NCBI GenBank assembly: GCA_023458555.1
Contig: JAEWYS010000002.1
Location: 186,001-250,000, forward strand
Length of the DNA stretch: 64,000 bases
Reading direction: 5' to 3'
From: Bacteroidota bacterium
GTDB taxonomy: Bacteria; Bacteroidota; Bacteroidia; Cytophagales; Cytophagaceae
Made by a program: the position numbers and the translations under genes. Of this stretch, positions 47,201 to 54,767 are shown in pieces (the first letter of the stretch is position 1; every line of letters starts with the position of its first letter). The notes below the pieces were generated by a model that was not told the DNA's origin, made no database searches, and was given only the letters and a program-made list of their open reading frames with translations.

Positions 47201-48481
47201 CAGCTCATTAGGAAGTGTTTCGAGGTTTCGAAAATCTTTAACAGTAGAATAAAGAGCATTGTAAACACCCTCCTCGTCATTGCCCAGCGGTACAAATCCG
47301 GGGGACCGGACAAAGCTCTGGTTGTAAATAGTAGAATCACTTTCTCCAAGATCCGTATATCCGATGATTGTCCTGTTGTTCTTGGTATTGTTGTTTGTAT
47401 TTGTTACATAAACATCGACCCGGGTAATCTTCACTCCCGAAAGAACCGTCGGCAGACTTCTCAGGGATGGCTCATAGTTTTCTCTGAAAAAGTGGCTTAG
47501 AAAGAAGTTCCGGTATTCATCATAGTTATCTGCCCGGAAATCAATTTTTCTGCTCATTGCTCCGCCCTGGATTCTCAATTCTTCTTTGGCTCCCCGCTGG
47601 TTGGCAGCCACTGCTGATACTGTAAGTCTCCCGAACTGCAACTTGGTTTTTACACCAAACAGATTCTGAGAACCGCTGATCAGCGAACTATTCAGAGGAA
47701 AGCTCACATTCCCCACCTCAATACTCTGAATAATATCTTCTTCATAACCTATGTACTGAAGCTTTATATTATTCTGAAAATCAAAGCTGGCCTTTGTATC
47801 CCAGTTGGCAGTCAGCTTCAGCTTATCACCAATAGTTCCTATGACATTGAGGCTGATCTGCTGATCAAATTCAAAACCTCCTGTTCTCTGCTGACGGACC
47901 GGGATACTCGGGTTTCTGGAACGCTGCCATCTGCCGGAAAAATCGAGTGTTACACTACCATTGGGCTTAATTTCCACAAAATCTTTCCCAAAGATCGATC
48001 CGATGCCCGGAGCGGGTATTTTCAGGCTGGCCTCGGTAACATCCTTATCCTGAACTTCACTTGATCCTGCATTTCGCTTGTTCCAGTAGCTTTTAATCAT
48101 TTCCCGGTCGCGATAACGCATATATTCATCAAAAGTCATGGTCGAGGGTGCTCTGTAATCCATGTCTCCGATTTTTTCCTGAATCGTATAGGTTCCGTTG
48201 ACCGAATCCAGGCTGATCTCCTGAGTGACATTGCCCGGATTATCCAATATCAGCGGACTCTCAGACTCGGGGTTCGAGAATGGATCTCCATAACGGTCTC
48301 TGGGTGTATAATTTGGCTTGGTCTTGTCTCTTTTTTCTTTTTTTGATGAATCGGCCGGAACTAAAAAAAAGAGTTCCGTGTTTTCAAAAGGAAGAGAACC
48401 GGAACCATGGGCGAACCATGCTACCAGACTTATCACTGAAAAACCCAGAAGAAATGAAATATTTTGGTGAAACTTGAACAA
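41267..48481 (-). CDS. sprA: type IX secretion system outer-membrane translocon SprA/Sov
   Basis: A 2404-residue outer-membrane beta-barrel that forms the T9SS export channel and is needed for gliding motility in Flavobacterium. Size and N-terminus fit: a signal peptide (ISFLLGFSVISLVAWFAHG) is followed by a charged linker (DSSKKEKRDKTKPNY), then the family's long repeating beta-strand architecture with conserved phrases such as VTLDFSGRWQRSRNPSIP and FLDDFEGSETPYDLTRNP. It ends in a phenylalanine-rich strand (TTAFGIQLRFTLS) typical of barrel proteins. ruvA lies 11 bases upstream, and the ruvA-sprA neighbourhood is known from other Bacteroidota. It explains how the T9SS-tailed proteins elsewhere in the window leave the cell. 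Confidence 0.97.
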   Translation of the reverse strand: MFKFHQNISFLLGFSVISLVAWFAHGSGSLPFENTELFFLVPADSSKKEKRDKTKPNYTPRDRYGDPFSNPESESPLILDNPGNVTQEISLDSVNGTYTIQEKIGDMDYRAPSTMTFDEYMRYRDREMIKSYWNKRNAGSSEVQDKDVTEASLKIPAPGIGSIFGKDFVEIKPNGSVTLDFSGRWQRSRNPSIPVRQQRTGGFEFDQQISLNVIGTIGDKLKLTANWDTKASFDFQNNIKLQYIGYEEDIIQSIEVGNVSFPLNSSLISGSQNLFGVKTKLQFGRLTVSAVAANQRGAKEELRIQGGAMSRKIDFRADNYDEYRNFFLSHFFRENYEPSLRSLPTVLSGVKITRVDVYVTNTNNNTKNNRTIIGYTDLGESDSTIYNQSFVRSPGFVPLGNDEEGVYNALYSTVKDFRNLETLPNELASRGMQNGSDYAIINNARKLEPEEYRFHPELGYISLNTIVRLNEVIAVAYQYSYNGRNYTVGEIPGINSDTVTNSPLILKLLKPNNVNTRLPTWDLMMKNVYHLGASQISPENFILNIIYKNDQSGADLPFLQEGRNTDRKLLLRLTGLDRLGPNNDPPGDGNFDYIEGITIDSRNGKIIFPVLEPFGSNLEKYFASDEIALKNKYVFQELYDSTKSDMLNYARKNKYFITGKYQSSSGDNLRLPAINIAPGSVVLMAGARRLEENVHYRIDYMSGQVTILDKGLLESGEEIRIQYEKADLFSFRRKTFLGTRFDYLINKNFNVGGTFLRQGEAPQTTRVAIGEEPSRNSMVGLDVSFTKDSRFLTKAIDKLPVIQTKAPSLISFQAEGAGLFPGHSKAINQGDNSSGVTFLDDFEGSETPYDLTRNPISWKLSSTPVRFEESVALGPEYAYRRARLAWYNVDQLFYLNSNPNKPKHISEEDIKNHYVRQVLPQEVFPNRQALQVQYNEPVLNLAYYPEEKGPYNFNPSMNSEGNLATPSANWGGMTRAILNSEIDFDQANIQYIEFWMMSPYIRSGKNYTDIEPGVPFDLNNRGKLYFNLGSISEDIMKDQRHAFENGLPVSEADRSDPNKVIYNDWGRVTTQTYLTNSFDNSDNSRGFQDVGLDGLNSAAEADYFTEYMNQARIVLGPNSDAFNRVLSDPSGDDFRYYLDDLYDSQNASILQRYKYFNGQENNSPVNTTQGTAVKANTTLPDNEDINNDNNVEILDEYYEYEIDIDPAQFVVGQNYIVDRNVVTNPQYTNGDSVVWYQFRIPIREFDNKIGNIEGFKSLKFLRMYMTGFESPVILRFAQMQLVANQWRVYDQPLNEGGIGGPGVEPRKPDIVVSTVNIEENGYGDAQTVPYVIPPGYNRDQDITSQIYRELNEQSLQVCVKDLGDGQARAVFKYVNSLNLLHYKRLKMFLSAQSQEQLPDSAVSAFLRIGTDFDENYYEVEVPLHYVYPTGGTMSAEAVWPGQDRIDIELDDLVQAKIQRNREGGAQINYRQAYTVEKNGRRINVVGNPDLSSVQTLMIGLRNPRGGAVSRGVETCIWANELQVSDFVEAAGYAATANMNIQLADVATVSSSVRYIGAGFGSLEQKVSQRSTENTLQYGIASNIAADKFIPGNLGIKLPFYVAHDKKIIMPVYDPLDPDVRLRESIASKPDELRDSYRAKVVDETTTNGWNFTNVRKVKTNPEAKNHFYDIENLSLSFGMTHQTRTNANLHEYDLKTWKAALGYTYNTNAKSIEPFKSVKVKSKYFKAIKDFNFTPLPSTVTFRSDFDRRLTKTVYYAGNPMYDILQDPIFSKSFTHNRIYGLNWNFTKNLTADFSANTYTVIDEPDDSLTPGSRVYNQKLWEEIQGLGRKKNYNQAASLNYKVPLDKFPITDWLGADTRYASGYTWTAGALDLQDTLGNLVTNKQDISVNGRVNLDKLYGKVPALKKILNERPAPTRPGFGPQAKAPQQKNDKDSTEKVKREYKGMKQVAKGLMSLKVINGTYTLSRGTSFGGYLSDVDYLGIQHGQFNMLPFVFGAQDPNILRMLRDDSSYSTSSSLNTPYMQSVSENINVRTSLEPVRDLRIQVDMMRNKTSIYDEIYRYRPDSMGTGSDWFSDAAGIRGSYTVSFIAIKTAFDGGGNRDNPNASETFDRFISNLTAIQRRRPDGSRYAQNSHEVMVPAFIAAYSGKDVNKVSLSSFPSIPLPNWRIDYNGLTRMKKVSKWFSLLSFSHAYQSSFVVGSLTSSLEYSNNPDIISSSSKYMESVNPDDLILREGRYVSPYVIDNVVISEKFSPLIGVNFRTKTKLEGRLEYVRDRTMTLSMSNSQIQEINSNGIVVGLGYAKAGIKLPIATGGNPYTILRNEVRFRVDFAIRDRKTVQRRLEEGSITTEGAMSLNFKPTISYLVNQRLNLTLYFERTINDPKVSNSFKRTTTAFGIQLRFTLS

Positions 48482-48492
48482 GAAATAAAAAA

Positions 48493-49086
48493 TTATCCGG
48501 TTTTTAATGCCAACTTAATCAATGTTTCCAGCGAAACATCATTGCCTTCTCTTTTCAGTACAGCGTCAATACTTTTCTCTGCAACATTTTTTTGAATTCC
48601 CAATGTAACTAGTGCGGATAACGCTTCATCTCTGCGGGTATTGTGCGATTGCTTTGCTAATAATGCGGTTGGTGAAACAATAGTGTCTTTTTTGAGTTTA
48701 TCCTTCAGTTCGAGTATAAGTCGCTGAGCTGTTTTGGCTCCGATGCCTTTTACAGCCTGTATGGCTTTTACATTTTCGGAAACAATATTGGAATGTAACT
48801 CGTCGGGGTCGGTAGAAGATAAAATTGCCAACGCTGTATTTGGTCCGATACCGGAAACGGAGATAAGATCAAGAAACATTCTTTTTTCCCGCGCTTCCAG
48901 AAAACCATAAAGAATCTGAGCATCCTCCCGAACGTGAAGATAGGTAAGCAATTTGCAGCGCTCACCTTCTGTGAGCTGTGTATAGGTATTCAGTGATATC
49001 TTAATCTCGTAGCCTATTCCGTTTGCTTCGATAATAACATAGGCTGCCTCTCTGAATGTTAACTTTCCGTCTATATAAGCGATCAT
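48493..49086 (-). CDS. ruvA: Holliday junction branch migration protein RuvA
   Basis: DNA-binding subunit of the RuvAB branch-migration complex. At 197 residues it has the N-terminal OB fold (MIAYIDGKLTF), two helix-hairpin-helix motifs (ISVSGIGPNTA and AVKGIGAKTAQR) and the small C-terminal domain III that contacts RuvB. Its start overlaps the maeB stop by 4 bases (ATGA) and its stop is 11 bases from sprA, so it is in the middle of the operon. ruvB is not in the window. Confidence 0.97.
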   Translation of the reverse strand: MIAYIDGKLTFREAAYVIIEANGIGYEIKISLNTYTQLTEGERCKLLTYLHVREDAQILYGFLEAREKRMFLDLISVSGIGPNTALAILSSTDPDELHSNIVSENVKAIQAVKGIGAKTAQRLILELKDKLKKDTIVSPTALLAKQSHNTRRDEALSALVTLGIQKNVAEKSIDAVLKREGNDVSLETLIKLALKTG

Positions 49087-51362
49087 AAATTATTCTTCTG
49101 ACTATATGCCTGAGCATCTACTACTGCGATGGCAACCATATTTACAATTTCACGAACTGAACTCCCGAGCTGTAATACATGGACCGGTTTCTTCATTCCC
49201 ATCAGGACGGGACCTATGGCCTCAGCCCCGCCTATTTCATGTACCAGCTTATAAGCGACATTGCCGGAAGCCAGATCCGGGAATATAAGCGTATTGGCTC
49301 CCTCGGAAGCCAGTGTACTAAAAGGATAATGCTCCTGCAACAAGGCCGGATTAACAGCAATATTTGCCTGCATCTCTCCATCAATGATCAAATCGGGATG
49401 TTTCTTTTTTATAAGCTCGGTTGCTTTACGAACCTTATCCGGCAACTGCCCCTTACCTGCCCCGAAATTGGTATAGGATAACATGGCCACCCTTGGCTCT
49501 ATATCGAAAAAACGGACTGTGCGTGCGGTCAGACCGGCAATATCGACCAGATCTTCGGCAGATGGTTCTGTATTGACTGTTGTATCTGCAAAAAAATATG
49601 TCCCGGCTTTATTGAGTATAATATACATCCCGGCAACTCTGTTTACATCATTCTCAACTCCGATAACATGCAAAGCGGGACGAATTGTGGCTGCGTAATC
49701 CATCGTGAGACCTGAAATAAGTGCATCTGCTTCGCCAAGCTCAACCATCATGGCCCCAAAGTAATTACGCTCTTTCATCATCCGGCGCCCTTCAAACTGG
49801 GTCACCCCTTTTCTTCGCCTGCGTTCATACAGAATATCTCCGTATTGATTTCTTTTTTCCTTTTCTTCTGCCGGATTGATTATTTTACAATGAGACAGCC
49901 CAAGCTGGTGTTCTTCGATAAGTCCAAGAATCGTATCTTTCCTTCCCAGAAATATCGGTTCAGCAATTCCCTCATCCACAATAATCTGAGCAGCTTTAAG
50001 AATCTTGTAGTTATCTGCTTCGGCAAATACAACTTTCTTAGGATTCCGCCTTGCCCGTGATATGATCCGGCTCATTAATTTCTGGTCTATACCAATACGC
50101 TGCTGCAGTTCCATATGGTATTTATCCCAATCCTCAATAGTTTTTCGGGCAACTCCCGACTGAATGGCTGCTTTGGCAACAGCCGGCGCAAGTGTAGTGA
50201 TCAGCCTCGGATCAAGGGGTTTTGGAATAAGATAGTTTTTCCCAAATGTAATCTTCCGTTCTCCGTAAGCTTTATTGACCAGATCAGGAACAGGCTCTTT
50301 TGCCAGACCGGCCAGCGCCTTAATGGCAGCCAGCTTCATCTCTTCATTGATTTCTTTGGCCATTACATCCAGGGCTCCCCTGAATATATATGGAAAACCC
50401 AGAACATTATTTACCTGATTAGGGTGATCTGATCGGCCGGTCGCCATAATGATGTCTTTCCGGCTGGCAATAGCAAGATCATAATCTATTTCCGGTACAG
50501 GATTGGCAAGGGCAAATACAATCGGATTATCTGCCATTAGCTTCAGGCTATCGGGAGATAGAATATTTCCCGCAGATAATCCCAGAAAAACATCTGCCTC
50601 TTTCAGCGCCTCTTCCAACGTATGAATATCCCGTTCCGTAGCAAATCCCCTTCTGATTTCATCCAGATCCTCCCGGTCTTTCCTCAAAACACCGTTTATA
50701 TCCAGCATTACAATATTTTCAGCTTTGGCTCCAAGCTCCAGATAGATCCTGGTACAGGCAATAGCCGCAGCTCCTGCTCCTGATATTACTATACGGACTT
50801 CTTCCAGTTTTTTGCCAGCCAACTCAAGCGCATTGATTAATGCCGCTCCGGAAATAATTGCCGTACCATGCTGATCATCATGCATGACCGGAATATTCAT
50901 TTTCTCGCGAAGCTTTTTTTCAATTTCAAAGCATTCCGGCGCTTTGATATCCTCGAGATTAATCCCGCCAAAAGTCGGCTCGAGTGCTGATACGATCTTT
51001 ACAAACTCATCGGGATCGAGGCAGTCAACCTCTATATCAAAAACATCAATCCCTGCGAATTTTTTAAAAAGAACCCCTTTTCCTTCCATAACCGGCTTCG
51101 ATGCCTCCGGGCCGATATTGCCCAGACCAAGCACTGCCGTTCCATTAGATATTACCGCGACCAGATTACCTTTAGCCGTATATTTATATACATTTTCCTT
51201 GTTTTCAGCAATTTCCCTGCAAGGCTCAGCTACCCCGGGAGAATAAGCCAATGCAAGATCCAGCTGGCTTCCTAACATTTTAGTCGGCTGCACCTCTATC
51301 TTACCAGGCGGCTCCTGACTATGATAGTTAAGAGCATCTTCTTTTCTAATATTTAAAGACAT
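49083..51362 (-). CDS. maeB: NADP-dependent malic enzyme with phosphotransacetylase-like domain
   Basis: A 759-residue MaeB-type malic enzyme converting malate to pyruvate and CO2 with NADP+. The N-terminal malic enzyme domain (1 to about 420) includes YSPGVAEPCREIA and the dinucleotide-binding IVISGAGAAAIA. The C-terminal half (about 430-759) is a phosphotransacetylase-like domain, thought to be regulatory, binding acetyl-CoA in the homologues studied. First gene of maeB-ruvA-sprA-MORN. A TAAATTTG element lies 25-32 bases before the ATG. Confidence 0.96.
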   Translation of the reverse strand: MSLNIRKEDALNYHSQEPPGKIEVQPTKMLGSQLDLALAYSPGVAEPCREIAENKENVYKYTAKGNLVAVISNGTAVLGLGNIGPEASKPVMEGKGVLFKKFAGIDVFDIEVDCLDPDEFVKIVSALEPTFGGINLEDIKAPECFEIEKKLREKMNIPVMHDDQHGTAIISGAALINALELAGKKLEEVRIVISGAGAAAIACTRIYLELGAKAENIVMLDINGVLRKDREDLDEIRRGFATERDIHTLEEALKEADVFLGLSAGNILSPDSLKLMADNPIVFALANPVPEIDYDLAIASRKDIIMATGRSDHPNQVNNVLGFPYIFRGALDVMAKEINEEMKLAAIKALAGLAKEPVPDLVNKAYGERKITFGKNYLIPKPLDPRLITTLAPAVAKAAIQSGVARKTIEDWDKYHMELQQRIGIDQKLMSRIISRARRNPKKVVFAEADNYKILKAAQIIVDEGIAEPIFLGRKDTILGLIEEHQLGLSHCKIINPAEEKEKRNQYGDILYERRRRKGVTQFEGRRMMKERNYFGAMMVELGEADALISGLTMDYAATIRPALHVIGVENDVNRVAGMYIILNKAGTYFFADTTVNTEPSAEDLVDIAGLTARTVRFFDIEPRVAMLSYTNFGAGKGQLPDKVRKATELIKKKHPDLIIDGEMQANIAVNPALLQEHYPFSTLASEGANTLIFPDLASGNVAYKLVHEIGGAEAIGPVLMGMKKPVHVLQLGSSVREIVNMVAIAVVDAQAYSQKNNL

Positions 51363-51386
51363 AAAAACGGGGCTCTGATTAACTCA

Positions 51387-51394
51387 CAAATTTA
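51387..51394 (-). promoter_or_regulatory. candidate -7 element of the maeB-ruvA-sprA operon
   Basis: The minus strand reads TAAATTTG, giving a leader of about 18 bases before the maeB ATG at 51362. If real, it also drives sprA and the MORN gene. The -33 region is not clear. Confidence 0.45.
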
Positions 51395-51509
51395 CCACTA
51401 TTTAGATCGAAAAAAACCGAATTATCCTTTAAAAAAAGCAGAAATAGAAGTAAAAAACGAAAAATGCATAAATTTGTCTTATCTGAACAGGCTATATGCA
51501 TTTAACAAT

Positions 51510-51526
51510 ACATACATTATGTATGT
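51510..51526. promoter_or_regulatory. perfect 17-base palindrome upstream of the CPA1 antiporter
   Basis: ACATACAT-T-ATGTATGT is a perfect dyad in the gap between divergent maeB and the antiporter gene. A TAAATTTG on the plus strand at 51469-51476 would place it just downstream of a start site, where a repressor could bind. Also possible by chance in AT-rich DNA. Confidence 0.4.
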
Positions 51527-51616
51527 GCATAGTTTTATTTTAAAGGTATTATTTTCTATTAAATAAGAGCCTGAAACCTTAATTTATTGTGTCATTAATT
51601 AAAATTATTTTACGTT

Positions 51617-52867
51617 TTGAGTTTACTTGCCGTATTTTCGTTCCTGCTGGTTTTTTCAGCAGTTTTTTCCTGGTTCAATATCCGTTTTATAAAACTGCCT
51701 GCCAGTATAGGACTGATGCTTCTGGGAATTGTTTTTTCGCTGATCGTTCTGGTCTCCGGCTCATTTTCTCTCCAGTTTCATGAACAGGTCAAGGAAATCC
51801 TGCTTCAAATTGATTTTTCCGAATTTGTTCTTGACTTCCTTCTGAGCTTTCTGCTATTCGCCGGAGCTTTGCATACCGACATTAACAAGCTGGCTAATTC
51901 CCGCTGGCCAATTCTGATCTTCGCCACCTTCGGAGTAGTCATAAGCACTTTTCTCGTGGGAACTGCTCTCTTTTATGGCCTTCCGCTCGTAGGTATTCAT
52001 ATCAAATATGTTCACTGCCTTCTCTTCGGAGCGCTTATTTCTCCAACGGACCCGATTGCCGTAATGGGTATACTGAAAAAAATGAACCTTTCGGAAAAGC
52101 TGGAATCAAAAATAACTGGTGAGTCATTGTTTAACGATGGTCTTGCAGTTGTTCTTTTTGCCACACTCTATCAGATCGGTCTGAATGGTACGGAAGACAT
52201 AACCGTTGAAAATGTCGGATTTGTCCTTTTGCAGGAAATAGGCGGAGGATTGCTACTGGGACTGGCAGCCGGTTATGTTGCTTATCTCCTTATCCGCTCC
52301 ATTGACCATTACCAGACTGAAGTACTGATCACCGTTGCTCTTGTAATCGGAAGCTATACACTTGCTTCTTTTCTTCATTTCTCAGGTCCGCTTACAGTAG
52401 TTCTCGCCGGGTTGTTTATCGGAAACAAAAGCCGCACCACAGCCATGTCTCATCAGAGTCTGGATTATGTAAACAAGTTTTGGGAAATGATTGATGAGAT
52501 ACTGAACACTGCACTCTTTCTTCTGATGGGTTTCGAAGTGCTTGTCATTGACCTTACTCCCCGGCATTTTATTATTGGTATCCTGGCCGCAGTTGCTGTT
52601 GTTCTGAGCAGGTATCTCTCACTTTCACTTCCCTCATTTCTTTTCGGTCTTAAAAAGACTTTTGAACCTAATACATTGAAAATACTAACCTGGGGAGGGC
52701 TTCGGGGTGGGATTTCCATCGCACTTGCATTATCGATACATCCGGCCATGGACAGGGATTTTCTTGTAGCCCTGACCTATGTAGTCGTACTTTTCTCCAT
52801 ATTCGCACAAGGGCTTACTATTGAAAAAGTTATTAATTACCTGAACAAAAAGAGCTCCTTACATTAA
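51617..52867 (+). CDS. CPA1-family cation:proton antiporter
   Basis: A 416-residue inner-membrane Na+(K+)/H+ antiporter of the CPA1 (NhaP/NHE-like) family with about 12 membrane helices. The ion-site motifs are GALISPTDPIAVMGILKK and GESLFNDGLAVVLF, with the essential ND pair. The later GGLRGGISIALAL segment is also typical. The only plausible start is a TTG at 51617: the frame has a TAA at 51596 and no ATG until residue 33, inside the first helix pair. Second Na+/H+ antiporter in the window, unrelated to NhaA. It is transcribed away from maeB. Confidence 0.92.
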   Translation: MSLLAVFSFLLVFSAVFSWFNIRFIKLPASIGLMLLGIVFSLIVLVSGSFSLQFHEQVKEILLQIDFSEFVLDFLLSFLLFAGALHTDINKLANSRWPILIFATFGVVISTFLVGTALFYGLPLVGIHIKYVHCLLFGALISPTDPIAVMGILKKMNLSEKLESKITGESLFNDGLAVVLFATLYQIGLNGTEDITVENVGFVLLQEIGGGLLLGLAAGYVAYLLIRSIDHYQTEVLITVALVIGSYTLASFLHFSGPLTVVLAGLFIGNKSRTTAMSHQSLDYVNKFWEMIDEILNTALFLLMGFEVLVIDLTPRHFIIGILAAVAVVLSRYLSLSLPSFLFGLKKTFEPNTLKILTWGGLRGGISIALALSIHPAMDRDFLVALTYVVVLFSIFAQGLTIEKVINYLNKKSSLH

Positions 52868-52875
52868 ACAAAGGG

Positions 52876-52922
52876 ACATGACAGACTTTTTATCGCAATT
52901 CAGGTTAATCAGTCTGTCATGT
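52876..52922 (+). terminator. 12-base perfect inverted repeat after the antiporter gene
   Basis: ACATGACAGACT (52876-52887) and AGTCTGTCATGT (52911-52922) are perfect complements around a 23-base loop. The right arm is followed by TTCATTGTTATT, which is only moderately T-rich. Best read as a weak terminator of the antiporter gene, though an operator for the next gene is not excluded. Confidence 0.45.
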
Positions 52923-52978
52923 TTCATTGTTATTCAACCCAAAACAAACTAACAATTTTTAAAACCATAAAAATACAC

Positions 52979-53884
52979 ATGAAACATTTTTTTACATTCA
53001 TCTGCTTTTTATTCATAGGCATCTCCTATGGACAAATTACAAACCCGATTCTTTTTGATGTTTCCTTCAATGGAGACATGGAAGATCAAAGTAATTACCA
53101 GCTCTCGGGAAAATCGCAGGGAGACATATCGTATACCCAAAACCGGTTTGAAAAAGAAAATACCGCGGCTTATTTCCCCGGCAAAGTTGATTCTTATGTA
53201 AGCTTTGGTGCTCCCGCTCACCTCAACGATCTGCAAGAATACTCCATAAGCCTATGGCTTAAAGGAGGGTCCATCGAGGAAGGTGATAGTGAAATTTTGA
53301 TAATCCTCTTTAAAAACTATTTAGGACTTTACGATCGAAACGCTCCAACCTTCTCTGGACTTTGGGATTGGGATTGGATTTATAACTCGTATGATTATTC
53401 AAACAACCGCTATAATGAAGGATACGGTCCGGACTTGTGGCATCATCTGGTTGCTATCAAAACCAGTGACAGTATATTTTTATACCGCAATGGCGTATTA
53501 AAGGATAGTTCCAACCAATATCACCCATACTGGAAAAATCAAGACAGCGTAATCGTAGGCAAAGGTTTCCAAGGCGCAATCGATGATATTACTATATACG
53601 AAGGTCGATTAAGTAAAGAGGATATCCATCATTTATACACTATGGAAGATATTGTAACAAGTACAATCGTATATTCAGAGAAGAAAGAGATTTCTTTTTA
53701 CCCCAATCCCGTCCATGAAAATCTATATCTCACATCTCTTTCCACAGTCAGAATTACCGATGGGTGGGGTACAACAATCGTAGAAACCAGCACTACTCAG
53801 CACGTTGACGTTAGCCACCTTGCTCCCGGCATTTATTTTATACGTATTAATGACCAAACTCCTGTTAAACTTCTGAAGCGTTGA
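52979..53884 (+). CDS. LamG-like T9SS-secreted protein
   Basis: A 301-residue exported protein: signal peptide (FFTFICFLFIGISYGQ), a concanavalin/LamG-type jelly-roll domain (about 25-220, with AAYFPGKVDSYVSFGAP, WHHLVAIK and FQGAIDDITIYEGRL, as in LamG_3 domains), and a short T9SS type A tail starting at ISFYPNPVHENLYL. I chose the ATG at 52979, which begins the signal peptide directly. An in-frame ATG at 52919 lies inside the inverted repeat upstream. The aromatic patch WDWDWIYNSYDYSNN is unusual and may form a ligand site. Base composition looks more AT-rich than neighbours by eye. Carbohydrate binding is a guess. Confidence 0.85.
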   Translation: MKHFFTFICFLFIGISYGQITNPILFDVSFNGDMEDQSNYQLSGKSQGDISYTQNRFEKENTAAYFPGKVDSYVSFGAPAHLNDLQEYSISLWLKGGSIEEGDSEILIILFKNYLGLYDRNAPTFSGLWDWDWIYNSYDYSNNRYNEGYGPDLWHHLVAIKTSDSIFLYRNGVLKDSSNQYHPYWKNQDSVIVGKGFQGAIDDITIYEGRLSKEDIHHLYTMEDIVTSTIVYSEKKEISFYPNPVHENLYLTSLSTVRITDGWGTTIVETSTTQHVDVSHLAPGIYFIRINDQTPVKLLKR

Positions 53885-53978
53885 GATTCATAGTTTCATC
53901 TTATGCAAAAAAGTTGACCAAGGGACATAAAAATCCGGCCTGTTTTTTGATTTGATACTTCAAACTTCAATACCTATT

Positions 53979-54692
53979 ATGAAAACATTAAGAACTCTTT
54001 TACTTGGCTTATTCTTTATACCACTTACTCTAATGGCACAAAAAGAAAAATCAGCCGCTACACTATCCGCTACCGGTAGCGCGTCAATGCAGGTAGCGCC
54101 CGACTGGATATCTGTTAATATGTCATTAAATGCCAAGCATGCGGACTACGGAGAAGTTACCAAGCTTCTCACGACAAAATATAATCAACTTGAAAAACAG
54201 CTGATCATGGCTGGCTTCCGAAAAGAGGATCTTAAAACCATAAACTATACAATCAACAAAAATATAGTCTGGAACAACGGACGCAGCATTGACAGCGGAT
54301 ATGCAGGTAATCAAAGCCTCCTGATCGAATTTGACAATGATAACAAGAAAATTGCTAATCTCGTTAAGGCTCTGTCTAACGGTAAAGTGGATGTAAACTT
54401 TGGTTTTAACTTCGGACTTTCTGAAAGGAAAAAAGAAGAAACCAGACAGGAGCTGATAAAAAAAGCTGTAAAGGATGCGGAAAGCAAAGCTGCAGTTATT
54501 GCTTCGACTGCCAATCTGAAATTGAGCCGGATCGCGAAAATTGACTATGGAAAGACGGAGTTAAACCGCCCTGTTCCTATGTATGAGATGAGAGCAATGA
54601 AAGCGGATATGGCAGCAGAATCCTTCGGTGGTTTCAATGCTCAGGAACTGGAGCTTTCGGATACAATACACATTATTTGGGAAGTTGAATGA
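53979..54692 (+). CDS. SIMPL-domain (DUF541/YggE-like) exported protein
   Basis: A 237-residue protein with a signal peptide (LRTLLLGLFFIPLTLMAQ) and a SIMPL (DUF541) domain: an opening TLSATGSASMQVAPDWISVNMSL, then a helical QELIKKAVKDAESKAAVIA stretch near the C-terminus. YggE in E. coli is linked to oxidative stress; other family members assemble into channels or rings. The role here is unknown, probably periplasmic. The ATG at 53979 is chosen because it opens the signal peptide; an in-frame ATG 27 bases upstream is less likely. It ends at a perfect 19-base hairpin. Confidence 0.88.
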   Translation: MKTLRTLLLGLFFIPLTLMAQKEKSAATLSATGSASMQVAPDWISVNMSLNAKHADYGEVTKLLTTKYNQLEKQLIMAGFRKEDLKTINYTINKNIVWNNGRSIDSGYAGNQSLLIEFDNDNKKIANLVKALSNGKVDVNFGFNFGLSERKKEETRQELIKKAVKDAESKAAVIASTANLKLSRIAKIDYGKTELNRPVPMYEMRAMKADMAAESFGGFNAQELELSDTIHIIWEVE

Positions 54693-54693
54693 G

Positions 54694-54738
54694 CATCATA
54701 AAAAAGGCGAAACATTGTGTTTCGCCTTTTTTATGATG
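54694..54738. terminator. bidirectional terminator with a perfect 19-base stem
   Basis: Arms 54694-54712 and 54720-54738 are perfectly complementary around a 7-base loop. A and T runs are part of the stem, giving a T run on either strand. It serves the SIMPL gene (plus) and the recJ-lptB-GH3 operon (minus). Confidence 0.92.
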
Positions 54739-54767
54739 TAGCGGTTTTTATTTAGTATACATCTCCA

